Assembly (NCBI RefSeq): GCF_027924405.1
Contig: NZ_AP026978.1
Span: 5,642,001-5,706,000, forward strand
DNA length: 64,000 nt
Direction: 5' to 3'
From: Nocardia sputorum
Lineage (GTDB): Bacteria > Actinomycetota > Actinomycetes > Mycobacteriales > Mycobacteriaceae
Shown here: piece by piece, positions 32,352 through 44,945 of the stretch
How positions within the stretch are numbered: the first letter of the stretch is position 1
Layout of the letters: each line of letters starts with the position of its first letter
Program-made: the position numbers and the translations under genes
The notes under the pieces: generated by a model
Database searches by the model: none
What the model saw: only the letters and a program-made list of their open reading frames with translations
What the model was told of the DNA's origin: nothing

Positions 32352-32933
32352 TCAGGCGTCCGGCCGTCCCCCGCCGGGTTTCCACAGGATATCGCCGCCG
32401 GGGTTGGCCACCCGGCTCAGGATGAACAGCAGGTCGGACAGGCGATTGAGGTACTTGGCCGGCAGAACCTCGGTGTCGTCCGGATGCGCCTCGATCGCGG
32501 CCCATGCCGAACGCTCCGCGCGACGAGCGACCGTACGGGCGGTGTGCAGCAATGCCGCCAGCGGCGTACCGCCGGGGAGGATGAACGAATCGAGCGCGGG
32601 CAGGCCTGCGTTGAACTCGTCGCACCATGCCTCGAGACGATCGATGTAAGGCTGAGTGACTCGCAGCGGCGGGTACTTGGGCTCGGCCACCACGGGTGTG
32701 GAGAGGTCGGCGCCGGCGTCGAACAGATCGTTCTGTATCTGCCGCAGCACGGCGAGCAGCGATTCGTCCGGCCCGCCGAGCGCGATCGCGACACCGATGG
32801 CGGCGTTCGTCTCATCGCAGTCGGCGTAGGCGACCAAGCGTGGGTCGGTCTTCGCGACCCGGGAGAAGTCGCTCAATCCCGTGGTCCCGTCATCGCCGGT
32901 CCGGGTGTAGATCCGGGTCAAATGCACGCTCAC
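32352..32933 (-). CDS. Cob(I)alamin adenosyltransferase, PduO type
   Basis: Makes adenosylcobalamin from cob(I)alamin and ATP. Seen: 193 residues; N-terminal ATP-binding motif IYTRTGDDGTTGLSDFSRV; AYADCDETNAAIGVAIAL; and FILPGGTPLAALLHTARTV plus RRAERSAW, all typical of the PduO/MMAB trimer. GTG 32933 follows TAGGGT by six bases (box 32940-32945), consistent with a leaderless transcript. The product serves methylmalonyl-CoA mutase; the epimerase of that route is encoded at 21158. It lies 50 bases downstream of the DUF2550 gene. Confidence 0.94.
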   Translation of the reverse strand: MSVHLTRIYTRTGDDGTTGLSDFSRVAKTDPRLVAYADCDETNAAIGVAIALGGPDESLLAVLRQIQNDLFDAGADLSTPVVAEPKYPPLRVTQPYIDRLEAWCDEFNAGLPALDSFILPGGTPLAALLHTARTVARRAERSAWAAIEAHPDDTEVLPAKYLNRLSDLLFILSRVANPGGDILWKPGGGRPDA

Positions 32934-32983
32934 AGCACAACCCTAGCGGGCGCGGCCGGGCGAGCCGTCGGCCCAGGTGCCTG

Positions 32984-33406
32984 CTACAGGCCGGGCATCC
33001 GGCGGGTGCGGTCGGACGGGCGGGATTCCACCCAGGAGAGAAAGGCGGTCAAGGAGTCGCGATCGAGCGCCAATTCGAAGTCGCCCGCCCGGTCCGACAC
33101 CGCGATCACGGCGATGTCGTCGGTCATGATGTCGTACTCGTCGCCGCGCGGGCCGCGGCGATCCCCGATCTCGATGCCCTGGCGCCGAATGGTGGAGTCC
33201 GGGCCGAGTTTCAGGCTCGTGAGCTTGAAGAATACGAGACGATCCTCGTCGTAACGCATCAATCCGTGCCGCCACCCCTGGCCGCCGCGAGCGGGGAGGA
33301 CACGCAGGAGCGCGGCAGTTCCGCCGCGCCGCAGCATGATCAGGCGATACGTCGAGGCGAGCGCGAGGAACACGAGCGTGAGCACCAGAATGATCAGCAG
33401 AACCAT
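32984..33406 (-). CDS. DUF2550 single-pass membrane protein
   Basis: 140 residues. An N-terminal membrane anchor VLLIILVLTLVFLALASTY is followed by a cytoplasmic domain with GGQGWRHGLMRYDEDRLVFF, RRGPRGDEYDIMTDDIAVI and the terminal TAFLSWVESRPSDRTRR. The same features occur in the mycobacterial protein encoded just after atpC. Function unknown; the steady position next to ATP synthase is the only clue. Translation at the ATG 33406; the longer frame to 33538 has a non-family leader. Separated from atpC by a strong terminator. Confidence 0.88.
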   Translation of the reverse strand: MVLLIILVLTLVFLALASTYRLIMLRRGGTAALLRVLPARGGQGWRHGLMRYDEDRLVFFKLTSLKLGPDSTIRRQGIEIGDRRGPRGDEYDIMTDDIAVIAVSDRAGDFELALDRDSLTAFLSWVESRPSDRTRRMPGL

Positions 33407-33591
33407 CCCGGTTTGCAATGCCGTACGTCCCTTCGCTCCGCCGCCGTGTCGTGCACACGGCAATCGATCGGCGATGTGGACAGGCTTTTCGGCTTTGCGC
33501 CTCCGAGCCCGATGCTCACATCGCGTGCGGCCATTCAATCACGGCCCCGAGTTTACAAATGGCCCGGCCGTGTCCGACTCGCCTGAAAGAC

Positions 33592-33627
33592 GCTGTCGGC
33601 GGTGAAGAAGGCTTCACCGCCGACAGC
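33592..33627 (-). terminator. ATP synthase operon terminator
   Basis: Perfect 16-bp stem, GCTGTCGGCGGTGAAG with CTTCACCGCCGACAGC, four-base loop AAGG, 26 bases past the atpC stop. Confidence 0.88.
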
Positions 33628-33653
33628 AGTTGTTCTCGATGACAGGTTGTTGC

Positions 33654-34031
33654 TTACGCGTTCGCGGTCTGCTCGACCGCGCGCACCCGAGCCTGAGCGG
33701 CCCGCTGCTGCTCCTCGCTGGCGTCGGAGTCGGCCAGCACCCGGCGGGCCTCCTCGACGTCCACCTCGTCGGCGAATTCCGCCGACTCGGCCAGCACCCG
33801 AACCGAGTTCGCGGTGACCGAGAAGAAGCCGCCGTGCACCGCGGCGACGACGCGCTGACCGTCGGTATCCACGATCGTCACTGTGCCGCCCTCGACCAGC
33901 TGGCCAAGCAACGGCTCGTGACCGGCCATGATGCCGATCTGGCCCTCGGTGGTCTGCGCGCTGACGAACGTTGCCTGGCCGGACCAGAGCAGTCGTTCGA
34001 CCGCGACGAGATCGACTGACATTTCCGCCAT
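33654..34031 (-). CDS. atpC: ATP synthase F1 epsilon subunit
   Basis: Central-stalk subunit that couples rotation to catalysis and can restrain ATP hydrolysis. 125 residues: N-terminal beta-sandwich [20 protein letters not shown], then [15 protein letters not shown] and [18 protein letters not shown], and a short C-terminal helical part with [20 protein letters not shown]. Six bases after atpD; last gene of the operon. Start ATG 34031; MSVDL at residue 4 is nearly as good. Confidence 0.96.
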   Translation of the reverse strand: MAEMSVDLVAVERLLWSGQATFVSAQTTEGQIGIMAGHEPLLGQLVEGGTVTIVDTDGQRVVAAVHGGFFSVTANSVRVLAESAEFADEVDVEEARRVLADSDASEEQQRAAQARVRAVEQTANA

Positions 34032-34037
34032 CGGTGA

Positions 34038-36534
<2,497 letters not shown>

Positions 36535-36666
36535 CAGCGGTTCACACTCCCTTCATTCGCTGCGTGGAATGGGCGGCATCCGCGGGGCACGAGGAGGTCG
36601 CGCACGCGTCCTCCTTCGTGCCCGGCGCGGATACCGCGGATCGAATAGCGCATTTGCCGGCTCGCG

Positions 36667-38304
36667 TTACTTCTCGACGTGCTTGCGGGTCACCGACAGC
36701 GACTCGACCTCTTCGTGGTCGAGCTGGCCCGCCTCGGCCTCGTTCACCACGGGGGTGCCGTCGGAGGTGAGGAAGGTCCCCAGGAACTTCTTGGTGGCCG
36801 CCTCGACCTGCTCGGCCGCCTCGCCGTCGAGCACCTTGCCGCCCTCGATCGCCTTGAACGCGTCGGCGGCGCTGCGGTGCAGCTCCTCGAGCAGTTCGGC
36901 GTTGAAGCGGCGGATGTCGGCGACCGGAATCGAGTCGAAGTGGCCACGATCGACCAGGTAGATCGAGATGATCTGGTCCTCCACCGGCACCGGCGAGTAC
37001 TGGTCCTGCTTGAGCAGCTCGACCCAGCGGGCGCCGCGCTCGAGCTGGGCCAGCGAGGCCGCGTCCAGGTCGGAGGCGAACGCGGAGAACGCCTCCAGCT
37101 CGCGGTACTGCGCCAGCTCCAGGCGCAGCGAACCGGCCACCTTCTTCATGCCCTTGGTCTGGGCGGCGCCACCGACGCGGGAGACCGAGGTACCGACGTT
37201 GATCGCCGGACGGACGCCCTTGTTGAACAGGTCGGACTCGAGGAAGACCTGGCCGTCGGTGATGGAGATGACGTTGGTGGGGATGAACGCCGAGATGTCG
37301 TTGGCCTTGGTCTCGATGATCGGCAGACCGGTCATCGAGCCGGCGCCCAGCTCGTCGGACAGCTTGGCGCAACGCTCCAGCAGCCGGGAGTGCAGGTAGA
37401 AGACGTCACCGGGGTAGGCCTCGCGGCCCGGCGGGCGACGCAGCAGCAGCGAGATGGCGCGGTAGGCCTCGGCCTGCTTGGTCAGGTCGTCGAACACGAT
37501 GAGCACGTGCTTGCCCTGGTACATCCAGTGCTGGCCGATGGCCGAACCGGTGTAGGGGGCCAGCCACTTGAAGCCGGCGGAGTCGGAGGCCGGGGCGGCG
37601 ACGATGGTGGTGTACTCCAGCGCGCCGTGCTGCTCAAGCGCGGCCTTCACGCCCGCGATGGTGGAGCCCTTCTGGCCGATGGCGACGTAGATGCAGCGCA
37701 CCTGCTTGGTCGGGTCGCCGGTCTCCCAGTTGGCCTTCTGGTTCAGGATCGCGTCGATGCAGACCGCGGTCTTGCCGGTCTTGCGGTCGCCGATGATCAG
37801 CTGACGCTGGCCGCGGCCGATGGCGGTCAGCGCGTCGATCGCGGTGATGCCGGTGGCCAGCGGCTCCTCGACCGGCTGGCGCTCCAGCACGGTCGCGGCC
37901 TGCAGCTCGAGCACGCGCTGTTCTTCGGACTCGATCTCGCCGAGGCCGTCGATCGGCTGGCCCAGCGGGTTCACCACGCGGCCGAGGAACTTGTCGCCGA
38001 CCGGAACCGAGAGCACGTCACCGGTCCGGCGGACCTCCTGGCCCTCCTCGATCTCGGCGAACTCGCCGAGGATGACCGCACCGATCTCACGGTCCTCGAG
38101 GTTCAGCGCCACGCCGAGCACGCCGCCCGGGAACTCGAGCAGCTCGTTGGCCATCGCCGAAGGCAGGCCGCTGACGTGCGCGATGCCGTCACTGGTGTCG
38201 GTGACCACACCGACTTCTTCGATGGAGGTCTCGGGGGTGTAGCTCTTGGTGTAGCTCTCGATCGCGCTACGGATCTCGTCGGAGGAGATCGTCAGCTCCG
38301 CCAT
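36667..38304 (-). CDS. atpA: ATP synthase F1 alpha subunit
   Basis: Non-catalytic nucleotide-binding subunit, 545 residues. Walker [28 protein letters not shown] (as [14 protein letters not shown] here) and [19 protein letters not shown] are typical. The C-terminus, with [17 protein letters not shown] and a tail reaching [11 protein letters not shown], is longer than in E. coli, as in mycobacteria, where a C-terminal alpha extension restrains ATP hydrolysis. 53 bases after atpH. Confidence 0.98.
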   Translation of the reverse strand: MAELTISSDEIRSAIESYTKSYTPETSIEEVGVVTDTSDGIAHVSGLPSAMANELLEFPGGVLGVALNLEDREIGAVILGEFAEIEEGQEVRRTGDVLSVPVGDKFLGRVVNPLGQPIDGLGEIESEEQRVLELQAATVLERQPVEEPLATGITAIDALTAIGRGQRQLIIGDRKTGKTAVCIDAILNQKANWETGDPTKQVRCIYVAIGQKGSTIAGVKAALEQHGALEYTTIVAAPASDSAGFKWLAPYTGSAIGQHWMYQGKHVLIVFDDLTKQAEAYRAISLLLRRPPGREAYPGDVFYLHSRLLERCAKLSDELGAGSMTGLPIIETKANDISAFIPTNVISITDGQVFLESDLFNKGVRPAINVGTSVSRVGGAAQTKGMKKVAGSLRLELAQYRELEAFSAFASDLDAASLAQLERGARWVELLKQDQYSPVPVEDQIISIYLVDRGHFDSIPVADIRRFNAELLEELHRSAADAFKAIEGGKVLDGEAAEQVEAATKKFLGTFLTSDGTPVVNEAEAGQLDHEEVESLSVTRKHVEK

Positions 38305-38357
38305 GTTCTTCCTGCTCTCGCTGTCTGGGTCTGAATGTCGGGTGTGGTGGAAGCGCG

Positions 38358-39167
38358 CTAGGTGAGGGCCCGGCGCATCTTCTCCAGTCGGCCGATGGCG
38401 CTGCCGTCGATCACGTCGTCACCGACGCGCACCACGACTCCGCTCAGCAAACTCGGGTCGACCTGGATGTGCACCGTGGTCGCCTTGCCGTAGATGCGCC
38501 GCAGCGAGGCGGCCAGCCGGTCGCGCTGCTGCTCGGTGAGCCCGATCGCGGCGCGCACGTGCGCGACGATCTGATCGCGGCGCGCCGCCGCGAGGTCGGA
38601 CAGCTCGTCGAAGGCGGCGCTGATGCCCGACCGCTGCCTGGCCACCACCTGCTCCGCGAGCGTCGAGGTGATGGGCTCCGTCTTGCCCGCGAGCAGCCGT
38701 TGGATCAGTTCGCTCTTGGCCGAAGCCTGCTGCGAACGATCCGACAGCGCCTGCTCCAAGTCGGGGTTGTCGCCGATGATCCGGCCGAGCCGGAACAGCT
38801 CGTCCTCGACCGCCTCGATCCGGCCACGCTGGGCCGCCGACTCCAGCAACGCCTCTTGACCGAGCAGCACCAGGGTGTCCACCAGATCGGAAGTGCGCGA
38901 CCAGTTCTCGGCCACCGCGGTGGTCAGCACTGCCAGCGTGGCAGCGCTGACCTTGCCGCCGAAGACCCGCTCGCAGAGTTCCGCGCGCGCGGAACCCGGC
39001 ACCGACACGTCCGCGAGCGCGACACGCAGCGAACGCTGGTCGTCCAGCACGGCGACAACGGCGAACAGTTCCGAGCCCGTCGTGGCCGCAGCACTGTCGC
39101 TTCCGGTCAGAGCGGCCCGAAGCGCCTCCCGAGACCGGGCACTGGCCTCGCGGCTCGCTGCGTACAT
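38358..39167 (-). CDS. atpH: ATP synthase delta subunit
   Basis: Links F1 to the peripheral stalk. 269 residues starting [16 protein letters not shown], so about 90 longer than E. coli delta, with the OSCP-type C-terminal [22 protein letters not shown] block. In M. tuberculosis, as I recall, delta is fused to a second b-type subunit; here there is no membrane helix and no such fusion. ATG 39167 was chosen over 39176 on family resemblance. Between atpF and atpA. Confidence 0.95.
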   Translation of the reverse strand: MYAASREASARSREALRAALTGSDSAAATTGSELFAVVAVLDDQRSLRVALADVSVPGSARAELCERVFGGKVSAATLAVLTTAVAENWSRTSDLVDTLVLLGQEALLESAAQRGRIEAVEDELFRLGRIIGDNPDLEQALSDRSQQASAKSELIQRLLAGKTEPITSTLAEQVVARQRSGISAAFDELSDLAAARRDQIVAHVRAAIGLTEQQRDRLAASLRRIYGKATTVHIQVDPSLLSGVVVRVGDDVIDGSAIGRLEKMRRALT

Positions 39168-39186
39168 GCTTCTCACTTTCGCGTCG

Positions 39187-39747
39187 TTACCTTCCGACCC
39201 CGATGCCTGCGTCGGTCTGGTCGAGCTCGTCGAGGAACCGGTCGATCGAGGCCGCCTGCTTGGCCTCGTCGGACACCGACTGCCCGATGATCTTCTCGGC
39301 CAGGTCGACGGCCGTGCGGCCGACTTCGTGGCGCAGCTCGGTCAGGATCTGCTGGCGCTGGGCTTCCAGCTGGGTGTGGCCCGCCGCGATGATGCGGTCG
39401 GCCTCGGCCTGGGCCTCCGAGCGCATCTGGGCGAGGATCTCCTGGCCCTGGGTGCGCGCGTCCTCACGGATACGCGCCGCCTCGAGCCGGGCGTCGGCCA
39501 GTTGCTGCTGGTACTGCTGCAGGGTGAGCTGAGCTTCTTCCTGCGCGGCTTCCGCGCGAGCGATGCCGCCTTCGATCTTCTCGGAACGCTCGTCGAGCGT
39601 CTTCATCAAGCGCGGGATCACGTACTTGTAGAACAAGAACCCGATGATGACGACGCAGACGATCGACCAGACGATGTCGTACGTTTCGGGGACGAGAGGA
39701 TTCACTTCCTCTCCCTCCGCCGCCGCGAGCAAAACTGACTCGTACAT
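39187..39747 (-). CDS. atpF: ATP synthase F0 b subunit
   Basis: Peripheral stalk, 186 residues: one membrane helix [20 protein letters not shown] (about 24-43), then a long charged coiled coil ([24 protein letters not shown]) and a short [18 protein letters not shown] end. Five bases after atpE and upstream of atpH, on the minus strand. The single, ordinary b subunit contrasts with the mycobacterial b plus b-delta arrangement. Confidence 0.96.
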   Translation of the reverse strand: MYESVLLAAAEGEEVNPLVPETYDIVWSIVCVVIIGFLFYKYVIPRLMKTLDERSEKIEGGIARAEAAQEEAQLTLQQYQQQLADARLEAARIREDARTQGQEILAQMRSEAQAEADRIIAAGHTQLEAQRQQILTELRHEVGRTAVDLAEKIIGQSVSDEAKQAASIDRFLDELDQTDAGIGVGR

Positions 39748-39752
39748 CGGAA

Positions 39753-40079
<327 letters not shown>

Positions 40080-40928
40080 TCAGTGATCGGCCGCGTGCTG
40101 TGCGAGTCCGATGTATACGGCGGTCAGCAGCGCAAACACGTAGGCCTGCAGGAAGATGACCAACAGCTCGAAGAGCGTGAAACCGAGTCCCGCGAGCAGC
40201 GAGAACGGCGAGAACACCTTCATCCACGCGGCGGCGTCGAACAGGAAGAACCAGGTCGCGCTGAAGAACAGCACCAGCATGATGTGGCCGGCCAGCATGT
40301 TCGCCATGAGTCGGACGGTCAGCGTGAACGGGCGCAGGATGAAGGTGGAGACGAACTCGATCGGAATCAGCAGCACGTGCAGTGCGGCGGGAACGTTCGG
40401 AACGACGATGCTGCTGCGCATGTAGTTGAGGAATCCGTACTTCCGGATACCGACGTAGTTGAACGTCAGGTACGCGATGACGGCCAGCACCAGCGGCATG
40501 CCGATTCGGGCGTTCGAGGAGATGTTCAACCCCGGAACGACACCCGAGAAGTTCAGAAAGAGGACCGTGAAGAAGATCGTCGCGATCAGCGGGAAGAACT
40601 TCCGTCCCGATTCCTTCCCGAGGACCTCGTCACAGATCTGCTCCTTGACGAAGACCAGGCCGATTTCGGCGACATTCTGCAGGCCGCGCGGAACGATCCG
40701 CGGCGAGCGGAATGCCAGCACCATCACGACGGCGAGAACGGCCGTCATCAGAATCCGGATCAGCATCAATCGATCGAGTTCGAACGGCGTTCCCTCGAAC
40801 AGCACAGCTGGAGGGAAGAAGTCGGTAAGCGACGGCGCATGGAACTCGGCCGCCAGAGTGGTGACGCTCAGCGTTCTCTCCCGTGTTCGGGCCGCGGGTA
40901 CGGTCATTCCCGCGGTTCGATCGGACAT
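40080..40928 (-). CDS. atpB: ATP synthase F0 a subunit
   Basis: Membrane stator that forms the proton half-channels, 282 residues, five or six helices. The essential Arg lies in LRPFTLTVRLMANMLAGH; IPIEFVSTFILRP and a VYIGLAQHAADH end are typical. ATG 40928 gives an N-terminal extension MSDRTAGMTVPAARTRERT; ATG 40907 is an alternative. First gene of the atpBEFHAGDC operon, 268 bases after the AtpI-like gene; that gap should contain the operon promoter but I found no convincing -35/-10 pair. A 7-bp GGGGATC/GATCCCC hairpin stands at 41094-41126. Confidence 0.96.
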   Translation of the reverse strand: MSDRTAGMTVPAARTRERTLSVTTLAAEFHAPSLTDFFPPAVLFEGTPFELDRLMLIRILMTAVLAVVMVLAFRSPRIVPRGLQNVAEIGLVFVKEQICDEVLGKESGRKFFPLIATIFFTVLFLNFSGVVPGLNISSNARIGMPLVLAVIAYLTFNYVGIRKYGFLNYMRSSIVVPNVPAALHVLLIPIEFVSTFILRPFTLTVRLMANMLAGHIMLVLFFSATWFFLFDAAAWMKVFSPFSLLAGLGFTLFELLVIFLQAYVFALLTAVYIGLAQHAADH

Positions 40929-41196
40929 TGACGATCAATTTGGGTCGACTCAGGTCGGCTCGAAGTTCGTCAGCAGCTGTGCGGTGGTTCGCATCCACCC
41001 GGCGTCTGTACGTGTGTCGGCGACATTCGTCGACATGCAGAACCGGAACACCCCTCGGAGCCCGGCACGGCAGTAAGCATAGCGGCCCATGCAGGGGATC
41101 TCGGCGGTGACCCCTCACTGATCCCCGACTTGGTCGCTTGCTTACCAATACTTTACCAAGTCATCTACGACAGCGTGTAGGGGGTGGGGGTTTTCG

Positions 41197-41652
41197 TTAC
41201 TCCCGAGTACCGGAGGCGGACTCCGAGTCCGTCGTCGTCACGTACGGAACCTTCTGGCGGACAACGCCGTACGTCTCCGCGCCGAGCACGATGATCAAGG
41301 CACCGACCACGGTCAGGAACAACACGACCCGGTCGTAGAAGTCGAATCGCTGGAGGACCGCCACGACGATCAGCGCCACCAGGATCTTGAGCACCCAGCT
41401 GACCAGCATGACCAGACCAGCCGTGCTCGGCGGCAGTTTCGCGCCGAACAGCACCACGGCGGCGGTGGTCAAGATGAAGCCGCCGCCGATCGCGGCGCCC
41501 AGCACCGCACCCCATACGCCGGCGACACCCGAGACGGCGGCGCCGAGCGCGACGGCCAGGACCACCAGCACGCCCAAGCCGATCAGTCCGTAGCGCAGCG
41601 CGGCGCGCAACGGCGCGTCGGGGCCGGGAACGGGTCGGGGTGTGAAGCTCAC
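41197..41652 (-). CDS. AtpI-like membrane protein upstream of ATP synthase
   Basis: 151 residues with four hydrophobic segments, including YGLIGLGVLVVLAVALGAAV, TTAAVVLFGAK, VMLVSWVLKILVALIVVAVL and VLFLTVVGALIIVL. It occupies the atpI position, before atpB, and resembles the hypothetical protein encoded there in mycobacteria. AtpI proteins help assemble the c ring; assignment rests on place and topology more than sequence. GTG 41652 was chosen; a TAAAGT box ends eight bases before it. The stop is 11 bases from wecA on the upstream side. Confidence 0.72.
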   Translation of the reverse strand: MSFTPRPVPGPDAPLRAALRYGLIGLGVLVVLAVALGAAVSGVAGVWGAVLGAAIGGGFILTTAAVVLFGAKLPPSTAGLVMLVSWVLKILVALIVVAVLQRFDFYDRVVLFLTVVGALIIVLGAETYGVVRQKVPYVTTTDSESASGTRE

Positions 41653-41663
41653 AGCCGCCGACT

Positions 41664-42821
41664 TTACCCGGACGCCGATCCGTCGCCCGCCGGGTCCCCA
41701 CGCCGCAGCCCCGGAATGGCGGTGATCACCAACGCGAAAACCAGTCCGCCCGCCATCAGCAAGACGACCAGCCTGCGATCCATCAGCGACGTGCCGACCG
41801 CGCCGAAGGCGAGCACACCGACCCACAAATAGATCAGCAACACCACGCGGCGGTGGGAATGACCGATCTGCAGCAAACGGTGGTGCAAGTGCATCTTGTC
41901 CGGCGTCGAGAAACTCACGCCCGCGCGAACCCGGCGCACGATGGCGAGCAACAGGTCGAGCACCGGAATGAACATCACCGCACCGACCAGCAGCAACGGG
42001 GAAAGCAGACCGACGATGTCGCGCGGGCCGTAGCCCTGCAGCGGGATTCGCCCCGACGCGCCGGTCGACACCGCCGCGAGCATCAAGCCGATCAGCATCG
42101 AGCCCGAGTCGCCCATGAATATGCGCGCCGGCTGGAAATTGTGCGGCAGGAATCCGAGGCATCCGCCGGCCAGCGCGGCGGCCAGCAACGCGGGCGGATA
42201 GGTGTCCACCGAGCCGCCTTGCTCGTTCATCAGGCCCAGGCAGAACACGAAGACGGCCAGCGCCGCGATCAAGCCCAGTCCCGCCGCGAGGCCGTCGAGA
42301 CCGTCGACGAAATTCATGGCGTTGACCAAGGTGACGGTGACCGCGACCGTGACCAGTCCGCCCTGCAATCCGTCCAGCACGACCGTGGTGTTGCTGAACG
42401 GGTTGTAGATGACGTACCAGCCCAATCCCATGACGGCCATCACCCCCGCCGCCGTCACCTGGCCCGCGAACTTCGTCAGCGCGTCGAGGCCCCAGCGATC
42501 GTCCACGATCCCGACCAGCACGATGACCGTGGCGGCCACCAGCACGGCGATCGGGATGTTGGGTTTGTAGTCGAAGCCGCTGCGCAGCGCGGGCAGCTGA
42601 TGGGCGAACAGCACCGCGGCGACCACGCCGATGTACATGCCGACGCCGCCCATCCGCGGAATCGGTTTGACGTGCACGTCCCGGTCACGCGGCACGGCGA
42701 CCGCGCCGAAGCCGATCGCCAGTACCCGCACCCCGCCGGTGGCCAGGAACGTCACCACCGCGGAGATGAGCAGCACGACGAGCAGCTCCCGGAGCGGGAC
42801 GACAGCGCTCGAACCCATCAT
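41664..42821 (-). CDS. wecA: Undecaprenyl-phosphate GlcNAc-1-phosphate transferase
   Basis: Polyprenyl-phosphate glycosyl-1-phosphate transferase of the MraY/WecA family, 385 residues, about eleven helices. Seen: HVKPIPRMGGVGMYIG near 50; NAMNFVDGLDGLAAGLGLI with the Asp-rich catalytic block; HNFQPARIFMGDSGSMLIG; and a HLHHRLLQIGHSHRR loop, the WecA-type cytoplasmic motif. In mycobacteria the orthologue starts the arabinogalactan linker. Start codon overlaps the stop of the Sua5 gene by four bases (ATGA), so they are coupled. Confidence 0.93.
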   Translation of the reverse strand: MMGSSAVVPLRELLVVLLISAVVTFLATGGVRVLAIGFGAVAVPRDRDVHVKPIPRMGGVGMYIGVVAAVLFAHQLPALRSGFDYKPNIPIAVLVAATVIVLVGIVDDRWGLDALTKFAGQVTAAGVMAVMGLGWYVIYNPFSNTTVVLDGLQGGLVTVAVTVTLVNAMNFVDGLDGLAAGLGLIAALAVFVFCLGLMNEQGGSVDTYPPALLAAALAGGCLGFLPHNFQPARIFMGDSGSMLIGLMLAAVSTGASGRIPLQGYGPRDIVGLLSPLLLVGAVMFIPVLDLLLAIVRRVRAGVSFSTPDKMHLHHRLLQIGHSHRRVVLLIYLWVGVLAFGAVGTSLMDRRLVVLLMAGGLVFALVITAIPGLRRGDPAGDGSASG

Positions 42822-43495
42822 CCGAGCTGCGCGGCGCCGCTGAGCGCTTCCGGCGACATGCCGAGCACCTCGGCGATGTCGGCGACGGGCACCGCGCCCA
42901 CGCGCAGGATGCGCGGCTGGTCGGCGGTGAGGTCGACGATGGTGGAGGCCACCGCGTGCTCGGCCGGGCCGCCGTCGAGGTACACGCTCACCAGCTCGCC
43001 GAGCTGGTCACGGGCCTCGGCCGCGGTCTTCGCGGGCGGCTGCCCGGACACGTTGGCGCTGGACACCGCCAGCGGACCCACCTCACGCAACAATTCGAGG
43101 GCGACCGGGTGCAGCGGCATCCGCAGCATCACCGTCCCGCGGGTGTCGCCGAGATCCCAGGCGAGCGAAGGCGCTTGCTGGACAACGAGACTCAGACCGC
43201 CGGGCCAGAACGCCTGGATCAGCTCGCGCGCCTGCGGGCGCACCGAGAACACCAGGCCGTCGATGGTGTGCCAGGAACCGACGAGCACCGGCACCGGCAT
43301 GTCCCGGCCGCGGCGCTTGGCCGCGAGCAGCGCACTCACCGCGGTCGAATCGAACGCGTCGGCGCCCAGCCCGTACAGGGTGTCGGTGGGCAGCACGACC
43401 AGTCGTCCGGATTTCAGGGCGCTGGTGGCTGCGGACAGTCCGGCGGCGCGCGAGTCGGGATCCGCGCAGTCGTAGACGGTACTCACGGCAACCAT
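42818..43495 (-). CDS. L-threonylcarbamoyladenylate synthase (Sua5/TsaC)
   Basis: Makes the TC-AMP intermediate for the t6A37 modification of ANN-decoding tRNAs. 225 residues; VVLPTDTLYGLGADAF is the family nucleotide site; AAKRRGRDMPVPVLVG, FWPGGLSLVVQQAP and GPLAVSSANVSGQPPA follow. ATG 43495 was used; VSTVYDC at residue 4 is a possible GTG start. It heads a Sua5-wecA-atpI-like minus-strand set, downstream of prmC with a 546-base gap between. Confidence 0.94.
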   Translation of the reverse strand: MVAVSTVYDCADPDSRAAGLSAATSALKSGRLVVLPTDTLYGLGADAFDSTAVSALLAAKRRGRDMPVPVLVGSWHTIDGLVFSVRPQARELIQAFWPGGLSLVVQQAPSLAWDLGDTRGTVMLRMPLHPVALELLREVGPLAVSSANVSGQPPAKTAAEARDQLGELVSVYLDGGPAEHAVASTIVDLTADQPRILRVGAVPVADIAEVLGMSPEALSGAAQLG

Positions 43496-44041
43496 CCTGG
43501 CATGCTGGGCCGCCTCCCCGAGAACTCAGGCCGTACTAGTGGGGTGAAACGAGAGTTGCGTTCAGGTCTTGCGTCGGGTGCCGAGCGAGTTCTGGGCGTG
43601 CCCGGCGAGTTACCCATGTGCTTACGAAATCAGTCGTCACGTGGGATGCGGCGGCTGTCGCCGCGCATCGGGAGCATTCTCGATGCGATCTTCAGCTCGG
43701 AACCATGCCGGAATCCGCACTCCGCCGCACCGCACGCCCTCGTTTTCGAGCAGGCCCCGCCGTTGTTCAGTTGCACAGTGCCGCGCGGAGGCCGCGCCTA
43801 CGCGGTGCGCCTGTTTCTGGCACAGCGACCGGTCGCGACAAGTTTCGCGCACGCAGTTCAGGCGGTGCCGCACAGGACAGCCTCGTAGTCCGGCAGGCAT
43901 CCTCGTGTCGCTGCATCCGGCGGCGCGGTCGTCCGAGGACGCCGCAGTCGGAGGAATGGACGTGGGCGGCAGCACATGCGCCGGGAAGGACCGCACGGAT
44001 TCGTGCGCCATGGCGAGAGACCGCGCGAAAAAACACTCCGC
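43496..44041. other. Intergenic gap, no gene recognised
   Basis: 546 bases between prmC and Sua5. Several open frames exist on both strands but none has a ribosome site, hydrophobic segment or recognisable motif, and base composition is less regular than in neighbouring genes. No RNA gene seen. Possibly the decayed remains of a gene. Confidence 0.45.
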
Positions 44042-44920
44042 TCACGTGTGGGTGGCGGCGACGAAGCGTGGTTTGCCTGCCAGGTCGGGGTGTTCGACGA
44101 CGTCGGTGAAGGCGCCGGTGGCGGTGAGGAGGGCGGCTACGCCGGAGCCGTTGGTGTCGTCGTGCTCGATGGCGGTGGCGCCGCCGGGGCGCAGCAGTCT
44201 GGTGATGTTCGGGATCATCTCGCGGATGACGGACAGGCCGTCGGGGCCGCCGAACAGGGCGACGGACGGGTCGTGCTCGGCCACCTCGGGGTCGAGGCGC
44301 GCCCCCTCCGGGATGTAGGGCGGGTTGGACACCACTACGTCCACCCGGCCGTTCAGATCGGTGAGCAGCGCGGGATCGGTGGCGTCGTCGGCATAGAGCG
44401 TGATGGGAGTATCGCCCGCGGCGATCCGGTCGTCGGCGTTGCGCCGCGCCCAGACCAGGGCGGCGGCATCGAGTTCGACCGCGTGCACCTCGGCGTCGGG
44501 GCGCGCATGGGCCAGAGCGAGGGCGAGCGCCCCCGACCCGGTGCACAGATCGACGACGATCGGCGCGTGATCGTGCGGCAGCGCTTCCAACTGCGCCAGC
44601 GCCCACGCGTACAGCAACTCGGTCTCCGGGCGCGGCACGAAGACGCCGGGGCCGACCGCGAGGTCGAGCGCGCCCATCACGGCCGTTCCGGTCAAGTGCT
44701 GCAACGGTATCCGCCGCGCCCGGCGGTCGACCAGCGCGCGGAACTCGTCCAGCTCGTCCGGCGACACGAGCGGGCTCAGCGCCAGCCGGGTCCGCTCCAC
44801 GCCGAGAACGTGCGCGGCCAAGTGCTCGGCGTCGGCGCGGGGACTGTGCACTCCGGCGGTCCGTAGCGTCTCGATGGCGTCGTTGAGGACGGGGCGCAGC
44901 GCGACTCGGGTCGTAGACAT
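44042..44920 (-). CDS. prmC: Release factor N5-glutamine methyltransferase
   Basis: Methylates the GGQ glutamine of RF1 and RF2. 292 residues: an N-terminal helical domain, then the SAM site VVDLCTGSGALALALA and the catalytic VDVVVSNPPYIPEGARL (NPPY). It follows prfA, its substrate gene, by 25 bases on the same strand, the normal order. Start ATG 44920. Confidence 0.95.
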   Translation of the reverse strand: MSTTRVALRPVLNDAIETLRTAGVHSPRADAEHLAAHVLGVERTRLALSPLVSPDELDEFRALVDRRARRIPLQHLTGTAVMGALDLAVGPGVFVPRPETELLYAWALAQLEALPHDHAPIVVDLCTGSGALALALAHARPDAEVHAVELDAAALVWARRNADDRIAAGDTPITLYADDATDPALLTDLNGRVDVVVSNPPYIPEGARLDPEVAEHDPSVALFGGPDGLSVIREMIPNITRLLRPGGATAIEHDDTNGSGVAALLTATGAFTDVVEHPDLAGKPRFVAATHT

Positions 44921-44945
44921 GACAGCGACTCTGCCCGAAAGGTGA

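Noticed and set aside
40630..41148. 172-codon frame overlapping the atpB 5' end
   Set aside because: Arg-rich shadow frame of atpB extended into its promoter region.
43637..44011. 124-codon minus-strand open frame in the prmC-Sua5 gap
   Set aside because: No ribosome site, irregular composition, no recognisable motif.
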